Shown one piece after another: positions 40,777 to 49,412 of a stretch of DNA of 64,000 nt (within the stretch, counting starts at the first letter, position 1; each line of letters opens with the position of its first letter). Made by a program: the position numbers and the translations under genes. The stretch is from JBGFRR01 sp041695045 (GTDB lineage Bacteria; Bacteroidota; Ignavibacteria; UBA10030), in assembly GCA_041695045.1 (NCBI GenBank), contig JBGFRR010000128.1, forward strand, positions 1 through 64,000, read 5' to 3'. A model generated the notes under the pieces. That model worked only from the letters and a program-made list of their open reading frames with translations, did not search any database and was not told the DNA's origin.

Positions 40777-43530
40777 ATGAACAGGAGAAAACAGTTCGGT
40801 GCAGCAATCGTCGCATGTGCGATTGCTTTGATGGGTGCGATGCTCGGTAGCGCGACGATGCCCGGTCTGCTGTCGGGACAGACGTTCGAACGAGGAGTGA
40901 TCACCGGGCGTGTCATAGACTCCGAGACGGGCGAGTCATTGATCGGAGTGAACGTCGTCATTGAAGGCACCACACGTGGCGCCGCAACGGATGTCGAGGG
41001 GCGTTTTACGATCCAGAACGTTGAGCCGGGGCGCTACACGCTTGTGGTGTCGATTGTGTCGTACGCGCGCAAACGCATCGAGAACCTCAGCGTGAAGTCG
41101 GGGCAAGCCGTCTCGCTTCATATCGTGATGACGCCGGAAGTGATCCAAACGCAGGAGGTGGTTGTCGAGGCGCGGGCTGTTCTTTCGTCTGAAGGCGCTC
41201 TCCTTGCGCAGCATCGAAAGGCGCCGGCAATCAGCGACGGCATCAGCGCCGAACAGATCAAGCGAACGCCGGATGCGACTTCGAGCGACGCGCTGAAACG
41301 ATTGACAGGCATTTCGATTGTGGATAACAAGTTCATCTTTGTTCGCGGAGTCACCGATCGCTATAACCAGACGATGTTAAATGGTATACCCGTCACGAGC
41401 ACCGATGCGGAAAAGAGAAGTTTTTCTTTCGATATGGTACCTGCAAACCTCTTAGAAAACACTATCGTGGTCAAAAGTGCCACGCCGGACCTCCCTGGGG
41501 ATTTCACAGGTGGCTTGGTGCAACTGAATACACTGGATTTTCCCGATCAGACTGTGCTGCGTGCGAGTATTGGTTCAGCTTACAACTCCATGACAACGTG
41601 GAAGCCAATCTTTGGATCTGCATCGGGAAGAACAGATTGGCTTGGGTTTGATGACGGCTCCAGAGCATTTCCAGGGAATGGCACGAGCAGTGGAGAGCTT
41701 GCCCGCTCTTTGCCGAACAACTGGGCGCCCCGATCGTTTCGCGCACCGACAAATACAGCTTTTTCGTTCGTATATGGGAGCGTGTTTGAAGAATTAGGCG
41801 GAGAAAGCAATCAACTTGGCGTCATCACGGCGGTCACGTACCGGGGTTCTTTCCAGAGGAATGAGAAGATTATCGACGATGACGTTCATCTGAGGTATAA
41901 CGTGGGAACAAAGGATGAATATTCAGTTTTGCTCAGTGCCCTGGCGAATCTAAGTTACAAGTTTGCCGAAACCCACAAGGTGAGCTTGAAGAACAACTCT
42001 ATTCAGACTGGAGAGGACGAGGTAAGCAAGATTCGCTCTGAAGATAACGGGACCATGCTGGAAAACGTGTACACCATTGTCAACTGGAACCAGCGGTCGA
42101 TGTATTCGGGTCAACTGACGGGCGAACACGTGCTTTCGCAGTTGGGTGGAATTTCGGTGGATTGGCGGGCATCGCTCTCAACTTCCAAGAGCGAAGTTCC
42201 TGATAGAAAAGAAGTGACATATTATCGGTGGCTAGGAAATACTTCGGATCCGTTTGAGGCTGCCACCAACCAGAGGTCATGGAGTAAGTTGAATGACAAG
42301 GTCGGTGCACTTGGGCTGGATATGACAGTACCACTGAATATTCTGAAGATCAAAGCCGGGTTCCAGTCAGAGTCGAAGAAAACGGACTACAGAATACGGT
42401 ATTTCAATGTATCGGCGGATTATCCCGGAGGAGCCTCAAGCGATTTAACGACGCTGCCTCTGGAGAAGATTTATGACCCGGCCAATTATGGTCGAGGAAA
42501 ATTCCTCTTCAACGAATCTTCGAAGGCAACCGACACCTACGATGCCGCGCAATCGCTGGCTGCCGCGTATATTATGGCCGATGTTCCGTTTGAGCTCATG
42601 AATGAGAAATTCCGTTTTGTAGGTGGTGCCAGGCTCGAAGAATCCTCCCAGCGTGTGAATGTTCCGAGAACGCTTCTGCCGGGCGGGCCTGTGGAAACGA
42701 CCGAATTGAGGAATTCCGATCTGCTTCCTTCCTTTAATTTGACCTATACCATCAATACTATCATGAACCTGCGGTTTGCCTATTCGCACTCAGTGAACAG
42801 GCCGGAGTTCCGGGAGCTCGCGCCAACGGGGTTCTACGATTTCGTCAAATACGAATCGGTGGGAGGAAATCCGAACCTCAAAAGGTCGCTTGCAAAGAAT
42901 TATGACATACGCTTTGAAATGTTTCCAGGGATTGGTGAGCTCATTGCCGTCAGCTATTTTCGAAAACAGATCGTCAATGCGATCGAAGAACAACTTGTAC
43001 ACACATCGACGAGAGCGAGGTCATGGTTCAATTCTGATATCGCCGTGAATTCCGGGTGGGAATTTGAGGTGAGAAAATCACTGGGCTTCCTGGGTGGATT
43101 GTTCCAGCATTTCTCGCTCTCGTGCAACTACACTCGTGTGTATTCTGCGGTGGATTTTCTCCTGACGTCGGGCAACTCGCTTGAAACGGTCACAACGGTG
43201 AACCAACGACCGATGCAGGGCCAATCCCCCTATATGGTGAATGCTTCACTGTTTTTCTCAGAACCATCACTCGGGACTTCAATCAATATTCTCTACAACA
43301 AATTCGGACGAAGGTTGGACGCTGTTGGATTCCTGACTTCTGATATTTACGAAGAACCGCGAGACCTCGTGGATCTCTCGATTTCACAGCGTGTCTGGAC
43401 GGGATTCGAGGCAAAATTCACAGTCAGAAACTTGACAAACCAGAAAAGAGTTTTCACGCGTGATGGAAAGATGTACGAGCAGACGGCAAGCGGGTCGACA
43501 TACTCACTCCAATTCTCGCAATCGTTCTAA
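40777..43530 (+). CDS. TonB-dependent outer-membrane receptor with carboxypeptidase-like N-terminal domain
   Basis: This 917-residue protein has a signal peptide, then a CarboxypepD_reg-like domain (about 40-120: GVITGRVIDSETGESLIGVN then VVIEGTTRGAATDVEGRF). A plug domain follows (about 125-230: DALKRLTGISIVDNKFIFVR then GVTDRYNQTMLNGIPVTSTD), then the 22-strand barrel to the end (last strand QTASGSTYSLQFSQSF). This is the SusC/CirA-like class of receptor. ATG 40777 is set by AAGGAG (40763-40768) 8 bases upstream. The next gene, 43 bases away, is a T9SS beta-helix protein, so the two probably form a uptake or surface pair. The ligand is unknown. Confidence 0.9.
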   Translation: MNRRKQFGAAIVACAIALMGAMLGSATMPGLLSGQTFERGVITGRVIDSETGESLIGVNVVIEGTTRGAATDVEGRFTIQNVEPGRYTLVVSIVSYARKRIENLSVKSGQAVSLHIVMTPEVIQTQEVVVEARAVLSSEGALLAQHRKAPAISDGISAEQIKRTPDATSSDALKRLTGISIVDNKFIFVRGVTDRYNQTMLNGIPVTSTDAEKRSFSFDMVPANLLENTIVVKSATPDLPGDFTGGLVQLNTLDFPDQTVLRASIGSAYNSMTTWKPIFGSASGRTDWLGFDDGSRAFPGNGTSSGELARSLPNNWAPRSFRAPTNTAFSFVYGSVFEELGGESNQLGVITAVTYRGSFQRNEKIIDDDVHLRYNVGTKDEYSVLLSALANLSYKFAETHKVSLKNNSIQTGEDEVSKIRSEDNGTMLENVYTIVNWNQRSMYSGQLTGEHVLSQLGGISVDWRASLSTSKSEVPDRKEVTYYRWLGNTSDPFEAATNQRSWSKLNDKVGALGLDMTVPLNILKIKAGFQSESKKTDYRIRYFNVSADYPGGASSDLTTLPLEKIYDPANYGRGKFLFNESSKATDTYDAAQSLAAAYIMADVPFELMNEKFRFVGGARLEESSQRVNVPRTLLPGGPVETTELRNSDLLPSFNLTYTINTIMNLRFAYSHSVNRPEFRELAPTGFYDFVKYESVGGNPNLKRSLAKNYDIRFEMFPGIGELIAVSYFRKQIVNAIEEQLVHTSTRARSWFNSDIAVNSGWEFEVRKSLGFLGGLFQHFSLSCNYTRVYSAVDFLLTSGNSLETVTTVNQRPMQGQSPYMVNASLFFSEPSLGTSINILYNKFGRRLDAVGFLTSDIYEEPRDLVDLSISQRVWTGFEAKFTVRNLTNQKRVFTRDGKMYEQTASGSTYSLQFSQSF

Positions 43531-43573
43531 ATAACTACGCTTCTTCCATCAACTCTTTCTTTCCGGAGGTTTC

Positions 43574-45292
43574 ATGCGAAAGTTACCTTTACTGCTTCTG
43601 ATTCTCGTCGGCGTCAGCTCGTTGTTTGCGCAGCGACCGACCGTTGTTCTGGGTCCGGGCCAAGGGACAGCAAACTTCAGAGTTCCCTTTCATCAAACCG
43701 GCCATCGAACGTTATCCAGAGATACAACATACCTCCTCACAGGTTGGTATTTCGTTGATTCATTGGCCACCTTGACGATTCAACCGGGCACGCTGATACT
43801 CGGCGACACCGCATCGGCTGCGACGCTCATTATCAAGCGAGGTGCGAAGATTCATGCCAACGGCACACAGACTCAGCCGATCGTGTTCACGAGTTCAAGG
43901 CCGCGGGGTCAGCGGAAAGTGGGAGATTGGGGGGGCATTCTTATCCTTGGCAGCGCGCCAACCAACAAACCGACCTCTCAGCAAATCGAAGGAGGTTTTG
44001 GAAGAGCACATCCCAATACTGATGCACAGTACGGCGGCGCGAATCCTGATGACTCATCCGGCGTGTTTCGTTATGTCCGCATTGAGTTTCCAGGAATTGC
44101 GTTTGAGCAGGACAATGAAATCAACGGCCTGACGTTCGGAGGCGTCGGCAGAAAAACTCTGGTTGAATACATTCAGGTGAGCTATTGTGGAGACGACGAT
44201 TACGAATTCTTTGGCGGCAACGTTGATGCAAAATACCTCGTCAGTTGGAAAACTCTTGATGATAATTTTGACACGGATCATGGATGGTCGGGAAGGATCC
44301 AATTCGCCTATGCAAAGAGAGACTCGACACTGTTTGACGCATCTGCCCCTGGGACCACCAACGGATTTGAATCCGACAATGAAGGATCGGCCCCGTTCAC
44401 TTCAATTCCTCGCACAAGCGGGCGAGTGTCGAACGTCACCATCATTGGGCCTCAATCTGATACCTCTGGCACAGTGAACCCCAAATGGCATCACCTGGCC
44501 TTGATTCGAAGAGGAAGCGAGTTCAGCATCTACAATTCTATCCTGGTCGGTTATCCTTGGGGCATACAGATCAGAGACACATTGACTCAACGTGCCGCGC
44601 TTGAAGGCCGACTGGAGATTCGAAATACAAGCATTCAGGCGAAGAGCAGGGTCGTCACACACGCAGGAGGGCCCATCGCCGGGTTTGATGCGGCAACATG
44701 GTTCAATACCCCTGCCTTCGGTAACAATGGTGGCACCAGTCCCCGCCAGGCAAGCGATGTCGGTTTTACTTCTGCTGCGTTTAGGTTCGATGCGACACAC
44801 AATCCCGTGCCCAGAGCAGGCTCGGAAGGAGCGACAGCGCCGGCAGCGTTCAGTGTCGGACGGTTGAGCGGAGATACCTGGTTTACGCCTGTAACGTACC
44901 GCGGCGCTTTTAACCCGGCGCTGCCGTTTAGCGCTCAGTGGACAGCCGGTTGGACCAACTTTGACCCTGTGAACACGGATTACTCTAGGGGTGTAACGAG
45001 TGTGGAACAAGTCCACGGAGCGATACCGGTTGCATTCGCGCTGGAGCAGAATTACCCAAATCCCTTCAATCCGAGTACGGTGATCCGGTATTCACTTCCC
45101 CAAGCAACTCGTGTGACATTAAAGGTGTACGACCTCATGGGGAGAGAAGCAGCTGTGCTCGTGGACCGAAACATGACGGCCGGACAATATGAGGTTGTGT
45201 TTGATGCGAGCGAACTGCCGAGCGGCGTGTACATGTATCAACTCCGGGCGGGGGAGTTCCGCCAGGTCAAGAGGATGGTGCTTGCAAAATAA
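43574..45292 (+). CDS. Secreted beta-helix protein with T9SS sorting tail
   Basis: This 572-residue protein has a signal peptide (to about residue 20, SSLFAQ). A parallel-beta-helix or pectate-lyase-like central part follows (TIQPGTLILGD, LIIKRGAKIHANGTQTQPIV, and EFFGGNVDAKYLVSWKTLDD with DDNFDTDHGW). The C-terminal domain of about 85 residues (ALEQNYPNPFNPSTVIRYSL to the end VKRMVLAK) is a clear type A T9SS sorting signal. GGAGG before the ATG gives the start. Proteins with this DDDYEFFGGNV-type central part are commonly encoded next to TonB receptors in Bacteroidota. Their function is unknown; a ligand-binding partner of the receptor is the natural guess. Confidence 0.85.
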   Translation: MRKLPLLLLILVGVSSLFAQRPTVVLGPGQGTANFRVPFHQTGHRTLSRDTTYLLTGWYFVDSLATLTIQPGTLILGDTASAATLIIKRGAKIHANGTQTQPIVFTSSRPRGQRKVGDWGGILILGSAPTNKPTSQQIEGGFGRAHPNTDAQYGGANPDDSSGVFRYVRIEFPGIAFEQDNEINGLTFGGVGRKTLVEYIQVSYCGDDDYEFFGGNVDAKYLVSWKTLDDNFDTDHGWSGRIQFAYAKRDSTLFDASAPGTTNGFESDNEGSAPFTSIPRTSGRVSNVTIIGPQSDTSGTVNPKWHHLALIRRGSEFSIYNSILVGYPWGIQIRDTLTQRAALEGRLEIRNTSIQAKSRVVTHAGGPIAGFDAATWFNTPAFGNNGGTSPRQASDVGFTSAAFRFDATHNPVPRAGSEGATAPAAFSVGRLSGDTWFTPVTYRGAFNPALPFSAQWTAGWTNFDPVNTDYSRGVTSVEQVHGAIPVAFALEQNYPNPFNPSTVIRYSLPQATRVTLKVYDLMGREAAVLVDRNMTAGQYEVVFDASELPSGVYMYQLRAGEFRQVKRMVLAK

Positions 45293-45304
45293 GTAACCCG
45301 TCAT

Positions 45305-45376
45305 CTTCCGAAGGTTTCATAGGAATCAGCTCAACCTTCGGAAGGTTTGTCCAGATGGCCGCGCGAACCTTCCGAA
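45305..45376. repeat. Palindromic CCTTCGGAAGG repeats
   Basis: The palindrome AACCTTCGGAAGGTT (45333-45347) is flanked by TTCCGAAGGTTT (about 45306-45317) and GAACCTTCCGAA (about 45364-45375). It makes a small cluster able to form alternative hairpins after the beta-helix gene. It may act as terminator or be a REP-type element. Confidence 0.6.
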
Positions 45377-45444
45377 ACAGCCAATCTTTTGCGGTGATCT
45401 GAACCCTGCTCTCGTTCGCAGAACATTGATGGGTTGCTGTATCG

Positions 45445-45480
45445 TAAAATTCCACTTGACTTTACTGTAAAATTCCACTA
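45445..45480. repeat. Direct repeats GTAAAATTCCACT, possible IS21-type end
   Basis: Two identical 13-bp units GTAAAATTCCACT lie at 45445-45457 and 45468-45480, 23 bases apart. On the other strand they read AGTGGAATTTTAC twice. IS21-family ends carry such short direct repeats, so this may be the remnant of an element end. No transposase is present. An overlapping TTGACT-17-TAACAC (45457-45485) could also be a weak promoter for the next gene. Confidence 0.45.
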
Positions 45481-45521
45481 ACACCGAATACATCCACAAC
45501 CACTGCACAAGGTAAGAAGGT

Positions 45522-47771
45522 ATGCACCTTCGTTATTTGCACCTCGCCCGAATCCTTCCTTTTTTCTTCTTTGTCCTTCCACTTTTCTCGCAAGTTATTA
45601 TCAAAGAGAAGATTGAAATCAAGCCTCAACTTCCCAACGCGTTCTCTAAACGTGGTGGAGTTACTTCGACGTCGGCAACCTCGTATTATGATCCACCTCC
45701 CCTCATTGTGCGGGATGGGTTACCTACATTAACTCTTCACAGTACAATTACTGTCACAGGGGAAATTGATCAAGACCCGAACAATTTTGCCGCAGGGTGG
45801 AATGTCATGATCGTTCTCATGAAGGGCTACCAAGAACATATATTACGATGGGTAGGACGATTGCCGGCCGGGCATGGAGGTACTGTTTTTTCACATTCAG
45901 CGCCATTTTCGGGAACGTGGAGCCAAGGTGGAATTGACTTGCGGATGTATCTGTTCGATTATGCGTGGGGAAACGGCACACGTCAAGTAGCTTCCGGAGG
46001 AGAAAGTGTGGTGTTCACGGGAACGCTTCACAGTGTGCAAACATCGCTTCCCATCGCCGGACGCGCGCTGATCTCCGCAACACCGTTAGCAGATGCGCGA
46101 TTTGCAGGGTGGCGACTCCATCCAGTAGACACTGTGCTTGAGTCCGGCAAGTCAAGCCGAATTGATGTGGGAACAATGAACGCCAGTGGTTGGCACTATG
46201 ATCCGTTGCCGATTCCCGGCGCCGAAGCATTTGCCACAGTACAAGTAACGGGAGGAGATTACGTTTATCTTCAGTGGCTGGAGTGGAGCGGGCAAAGTAC
46301 CGTTGAGGGGAAGGAAATCACGATTTCATTGGTAGATCAAGGGACGTTCCGTGGAGGAACATCGTGTTGGTTAGTCTTTGACCCATCCCGCGGCAATTTC
46401 AACGGATTAGAAGAAGAAGTTGTAGTAACAATAGTAGGAGGAGGAAAATCCGACACTACAAAAATAAAGCTGGTGCGGGTATTGGATCATTTTGAGGTTT
46501 TGTCAGCAAAGGATACAGTTGTGAAGGGGACAACGACTCAGCTGACGGTGATCGCCAAAGATGGGGGTGGTCAGGAGATCGAGATTGATCCGGCACGAGA
46601 GGTGGTGCTGTCACTTTCGGGAGGGATGATCATCGCCGCTGCAAGCAGGCAGCAAACGAAACAAGAGAACCTCGCTTCTCCCCAAGTGCGTGCGAACATC
46701 CATGCGGCAGATGTCTCTGCAATCTTTGGAAGCTTTGTTGTGAGCGGGACGGACACCATTCCGGATCAGGCGACGGTGCCGTATGGTATAGCACGGGCTG
46801 GGGCGGTACAGTATCTTGCTAATGGTGATATCCCAACGGGTTCGGAGCCTGAGACAATCACCATCCGGGCCGAGGCGGCTGATGATTGGACCAAGTTTGG
46901 CGAGATACAAGTGGTGGTGAAGAAGAGCGCTGCAACGATAGCACTTGATATTCCGACACCCAAAGAGATTTGGCCGACATTGCCGCAGGGGTCTGGAGGA
47001 AATCCCGGGAAGAGGAACATCAAGGAGCACATCACCCTTACAGCTACACGAGGTGGAGTGCCTGCTGCCAATTATGAGGTCGAAATCTCAGCGACGATGG
47101 TTCTACCTTCAGGTGGGCACGAGCATACGCCGCCGCCGCCCCAAGCTTTGTTAGGGGAGTTAAAGGATATACGAACAGGCAGGAAGGGAAAAGGGACATT
47201 GAAAACAGAGACAGACACTGAAGGAAAGATTGTGCTTGAATACACAGCGCCGGAATTCAGTGGCAAGTTTGAGGTAACAGCGAAATCGACAACGGAACAA
47301 GGAGAAGATAAGGATGAGTTGACCGTGAAGGTACCTGAGTTAACGGAACTGGGGGCAAGTTCGTACTATGAATTAGTTGGCACTCCAGATAATCACAAGG
47401 GAACCAACGATCCCTGTCGAGATGCGTCATCCTTACGGTCGTTGCATTTTCAGAATCATTATGGAACGGTGAAACTCCTTCAGGCAATTCAGAATATTGC
47501 TGCAGCGTACGCTCAGTTCCATCCCGGAATACGATTGCGAATTAATGATATGAGTCTGGAATACGGCGGATTGTTTGATATCAACAATAACTGGCAAACA
47601 CCTCATCGCGGCCATCGGATTGGAGAGAATGCGGACATAGCCTTTATAGGAATCAACCGAGATAATGAGTGTGAAAATCTGAACATAAGACGTTTAGAGA
47701 GGCTGGTTCGAATACACACTCAGAATGAGCCGGTAATGGAAGGAAATCATTATCACATTAAGATGAACTGA
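45522..47771 (+). CDS. Secreted Ig-like multidomain protein with C-terminal LAS-type zinc peptidase-like domain
   Basis: This 749-residue protein has a signal peptide (ending near LPLFSQ, about 24). A series of Ig-like or bacterial-Ig beta-sandwiches follows (about 50-640, for example LRVLDHFEVL-type strands and GKIVLEYTAPEFSGKFEVTA). The C-terminal domain (about 640-749) reads RINDMSLEYGGLFDINNNWQ then HRGHRIGENADIAF and ends GNHYHIKMN. The HxxGxxxDI motif (His698, Asp705) and the terminal H-x-H (743, 745) match the zinc ligands and catalytic histidine of LAS metallopeptidases (D-Ala-D-Ala peptidases, MepA, lysostaphin). The middle of the motif is diverged, so activity is uncertain. No T9SS tail. 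The base composition is lower in GC than the flanks. It is followed 18 bases later by the next secreted gene. Confidence 0.65.
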   Translation: MHLRYLHLARILPFFFFVLPLFSQVIIKEKIEIKPQLPNAFSKRGGVTSTSATSYYDPPPLIVRDGLPTLTLHSTITVTGEIDQDPNNFAAGWNVMIVLMKGYQEHILRWVGRLPAGHGGTVFSHSAPFSGTWSQGGIDLRMYLFDYAWGNGTRQVASGGESVVFTGTLHSVQTSLPIAGRALISATPLADARFAGWRLHPVDTVLESGKSSRIDVGTMNASGWHYDPLPIPGAEAFATVQVTGGDYVYLQWLEWSGQSTVEGKEITISLVDQGTFRGGTSCWLVFDPSRGNFNGLEEEVVVTIVGGGKSDTTKIKLVRVLDHFEVLSAKDTVVKGTTTQLTVIAKDGGGQEIEIDPAREVVLSLSGGMIIAAASRQQTKQENLASPQVRANIHAADVSAIFGSFVVSGTDTIPDQATVPYGIARAGAVQYLANGDIPTGSEPETITIRAEAADDWTKFGEIQVVVKKSAATIALDIPTPKEIWPTLPQGSGGNPGKRNIKEHITLTATRGGVPAANYEVEISATMVLPSGGHEHTPPPPQALLGELKDIRTGRKGKGTLKTETDTEGKIVLEYTAPEFSGKFEVTAKSTTEQGEDKDELTVKVPELTELGASSYYELVGTPDNHKGTNDPCRDASSLRSLHFQNHYGTVKLLQAIQNIAAAYAQFHPGIRLRINDMSLEYGGLFDINNNWQTPHRGHRIGENADIAFIGINRDNECENLNIRRLERLVRIHTQNEPVMEGNHYHIKMN

Positions 47772-47788
47772 ATGAAAGAGTATGCAAA

Positions 47789-48610
47789 ATGAGCTACATT
47801 CAGAAAGCTTTGTACCGTTTGATGCTCACCTTGACACTATCGCCCTCTAATCAGTTGTGGGCACAGGATACATTGTCTATATTCCCCTCTGCAAGGGAGA
47901 TAACTGTTTCGGTTACCGGAGTTGTGGTCAAGATGGGGCAAGAATTTCAATACTCCTATCGTGTACAAAATCATGAAGAGAGTAAGCAAAACATATTTGA
48001 GTTATACATCCAGCATGATTCGGATGTCTACGATATCTTTGCACCGGATGGTTGGGAGGGGCTTCCGTCAAATGTTGTTAGGAGGGTTGTGATGTGGGGT
48101 TCTAATGACTCAACTTATGACATTTCACCCAAGGGTCAGTTAGGGCGGTTCGCTTTCAAAAGTCTGGGCCTTCCATCGCTTGTACTGTTCTTTGCGCGTG
48201 GTGCCTTCACGATTCCTGTGTTTCCTGAAGGCGAAGCACCGGATTCAATCGCGGGCAGCGACATCTTCGAAAACAGCGCGATTGGGAAAACGATTGGTCC
48301 CGTGCCTCCCCCCTCTCCATTCATCCCCCTCGCCTTCCTCGACACCCTCATCAGCTACACACGCCAAGCTTTTGCCCTGGGCTGGATCAAAAACCGGGAC
48401 ATCGTGCAAGACTTGAATGCCGAGTTAAACGACGCAAAGCGACAGCTCCGACGCAACAACAAAACAGAGGCAAAGGAAATACTCCGAGACTTTATCGACG
48501 AAGTCAAAGACTTATGGGAAGAAGAAGAGGACCAACGCCGCAAACCACTCACCAGCGAGGCCTATGCGCTGCTCAAGTTTAATGCGGAGTATCTGATCTC
48601 GAAATTATGA
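47789..48610 (+). CDS. Secreted protein with FIMAH-like C-terminal helical module
   Basis: This 273-residue protein has a hydrophobic start (to about residue 26, QLWAQ) and a beta-rich middle (TVSVTGVVVKMGQEFQYSYR). The C-terminal 90 residues form a helical module (SYTRQAFALGWIKNRDIVQD, then LNAELNDAKRQLRRNNKTEA, LTSEAYALLKFNAEYLI). The pattern W-I-x-x-x-x-I/V-x-x-x-L-x-x-x-L-x-x-A-K and L-T-x-E-A-Y-x-L-L-x-x-N-A-E-Y-L is that of the FIMAH-type domain seen at the end of secreted proteins in several phyla. No function is known. It probably forms a unit with the genes before and after. Confidence 0.6.
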   Translation: MSYIQKALYRLMLTLTLSPSNQLWAQDTLSIFPSAREITVSVTGVVVKMGQEFQYSYRVQNHEESKQNIFELYIQHDSDVYDIFAPDGWEGLPSNVVRRVVMWGSNDSTYDISPKGQLGRFAFKSLGLPSLVLFFARGAFTIPVFPEGEAPDSIAGSDIFENSAIGKTIGPVPPPSPFIPLAFLDTLISYTRQAFALGWIKNRDIVQDLNAELNDAKRQLRRNNKTEAKEILRDFIDEVKDLWEEEEDQRRKPLTSEAYALLKFNAEYLISKL

Positions 48611-48678
48611 TGAAGCGCGGGGGAAGAGTGTAGAAGATAGAAGTCAGGAAAACGAATAAAGAAACACGGAGACAGAAG

Positions 48679-49317
48679 ATGAAAACAATCTGCGTTCAAT
48701 CGATTCTTTCATTACTCATTGTTCATTGTGCCTTGTCTCAGCACATCATTCCCTTTGCCTCAGCAGGCAACAGCATCGAGCTTACCATAGCCAACAGTTC
48801 AGGCGCCAATGCCGTGGAGATAGCAGTGAGCGTGCAGAACATTCCCTCATGGCTGGACTTTGCAAGCAAGGAACAAACGATTCGCTCTCTTGTTGCGGGA
48901 GAGGAACAGCTTGCGATGTTCGTGTTTGCGGTCGATAAGTCCGCGCCCATCGGCGAGGAACATCGCCTGCAATTCCGGATCAATACACAAGATGGCCAAA
49001 CCTGGTCAAAAGAGATTTCCATCGTTGTCGCAGCACCGGAGACGTTTGAGCTGTTCCAGAACTATCCTAATCCCTTTAATCCTACCACAATGCTCTCCTA
49101 TCAATTGCCTGTGCCTGGAAAAGTGACGTTGAAGGTATTCAACCTGCTGGGACAAGAGGTTGCCACGCTGGTCGATGAGGAGGAACAAAGAGCGGGCTCT
49201 CATCAGAGCGCATGGTATGCGGCGTATGCTGCAAGTGGTGTGTATGTGGCTCAGCTTGTTGTGGCAACGGTGGATGGCAATCATTCGATGCGACGGGCAA
49301 TGGTTCTGGTAAAATAG
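48679..49317 (+). CDS. Small secreted protein with T9SS sorting tail
   Basis: This 212-residue protein has a signal peptide (to about 20, HCALSQ). It has one Ig-like domain of about 95 residues (ANAVEIAVSVQNIPSWLDFA, SAPIGEEHRLQFRI). A T9SS C-terminal domain follows (ELFQNYPNPFNPTTMLSYQL to the end RRAMVLVK). The region could be secreted and anchored by the T9SS, perhaps carrying or binding the two preceding proteins, which lack such a tail. Nothing else is recognisable. Confidence 0.75.
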   Translation: MKTICVQSILSLLIVHCALSQHIIPFASAGNSIELTIANSSGANAVEIAVSVQNIPSWLDFASKEQTIRSLVAGEEQLAMFVFAVDKSAPIGEEHRLQFRINTQDGQTWSKEISIVVAAPETFELFQNYPNPFNPTTMLSYQLPVPGKVTLKVFNLLGQEVATLVDEEEQRAGSHQSAWYAAYAASGVYVAQLVVATVDGNHSMRRAMVLVK

Positions 49318-49412
49318 CGGAGGAATGTTTATATTACAGTGTCCGCTGCATTCTTATTTGAGCGGCGCTTCGTCCTATAGGGATGGTAGAACAAGTGCAA
49401 GGAAGCCCAATC

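Noticed and set aside
45326..45508. Minus-strand frame of 60 codons with repeated VEFYSK/WNFTI
   Set aside because: It merely translates the two GTAAAATTCCACT repeats; no coding signal.
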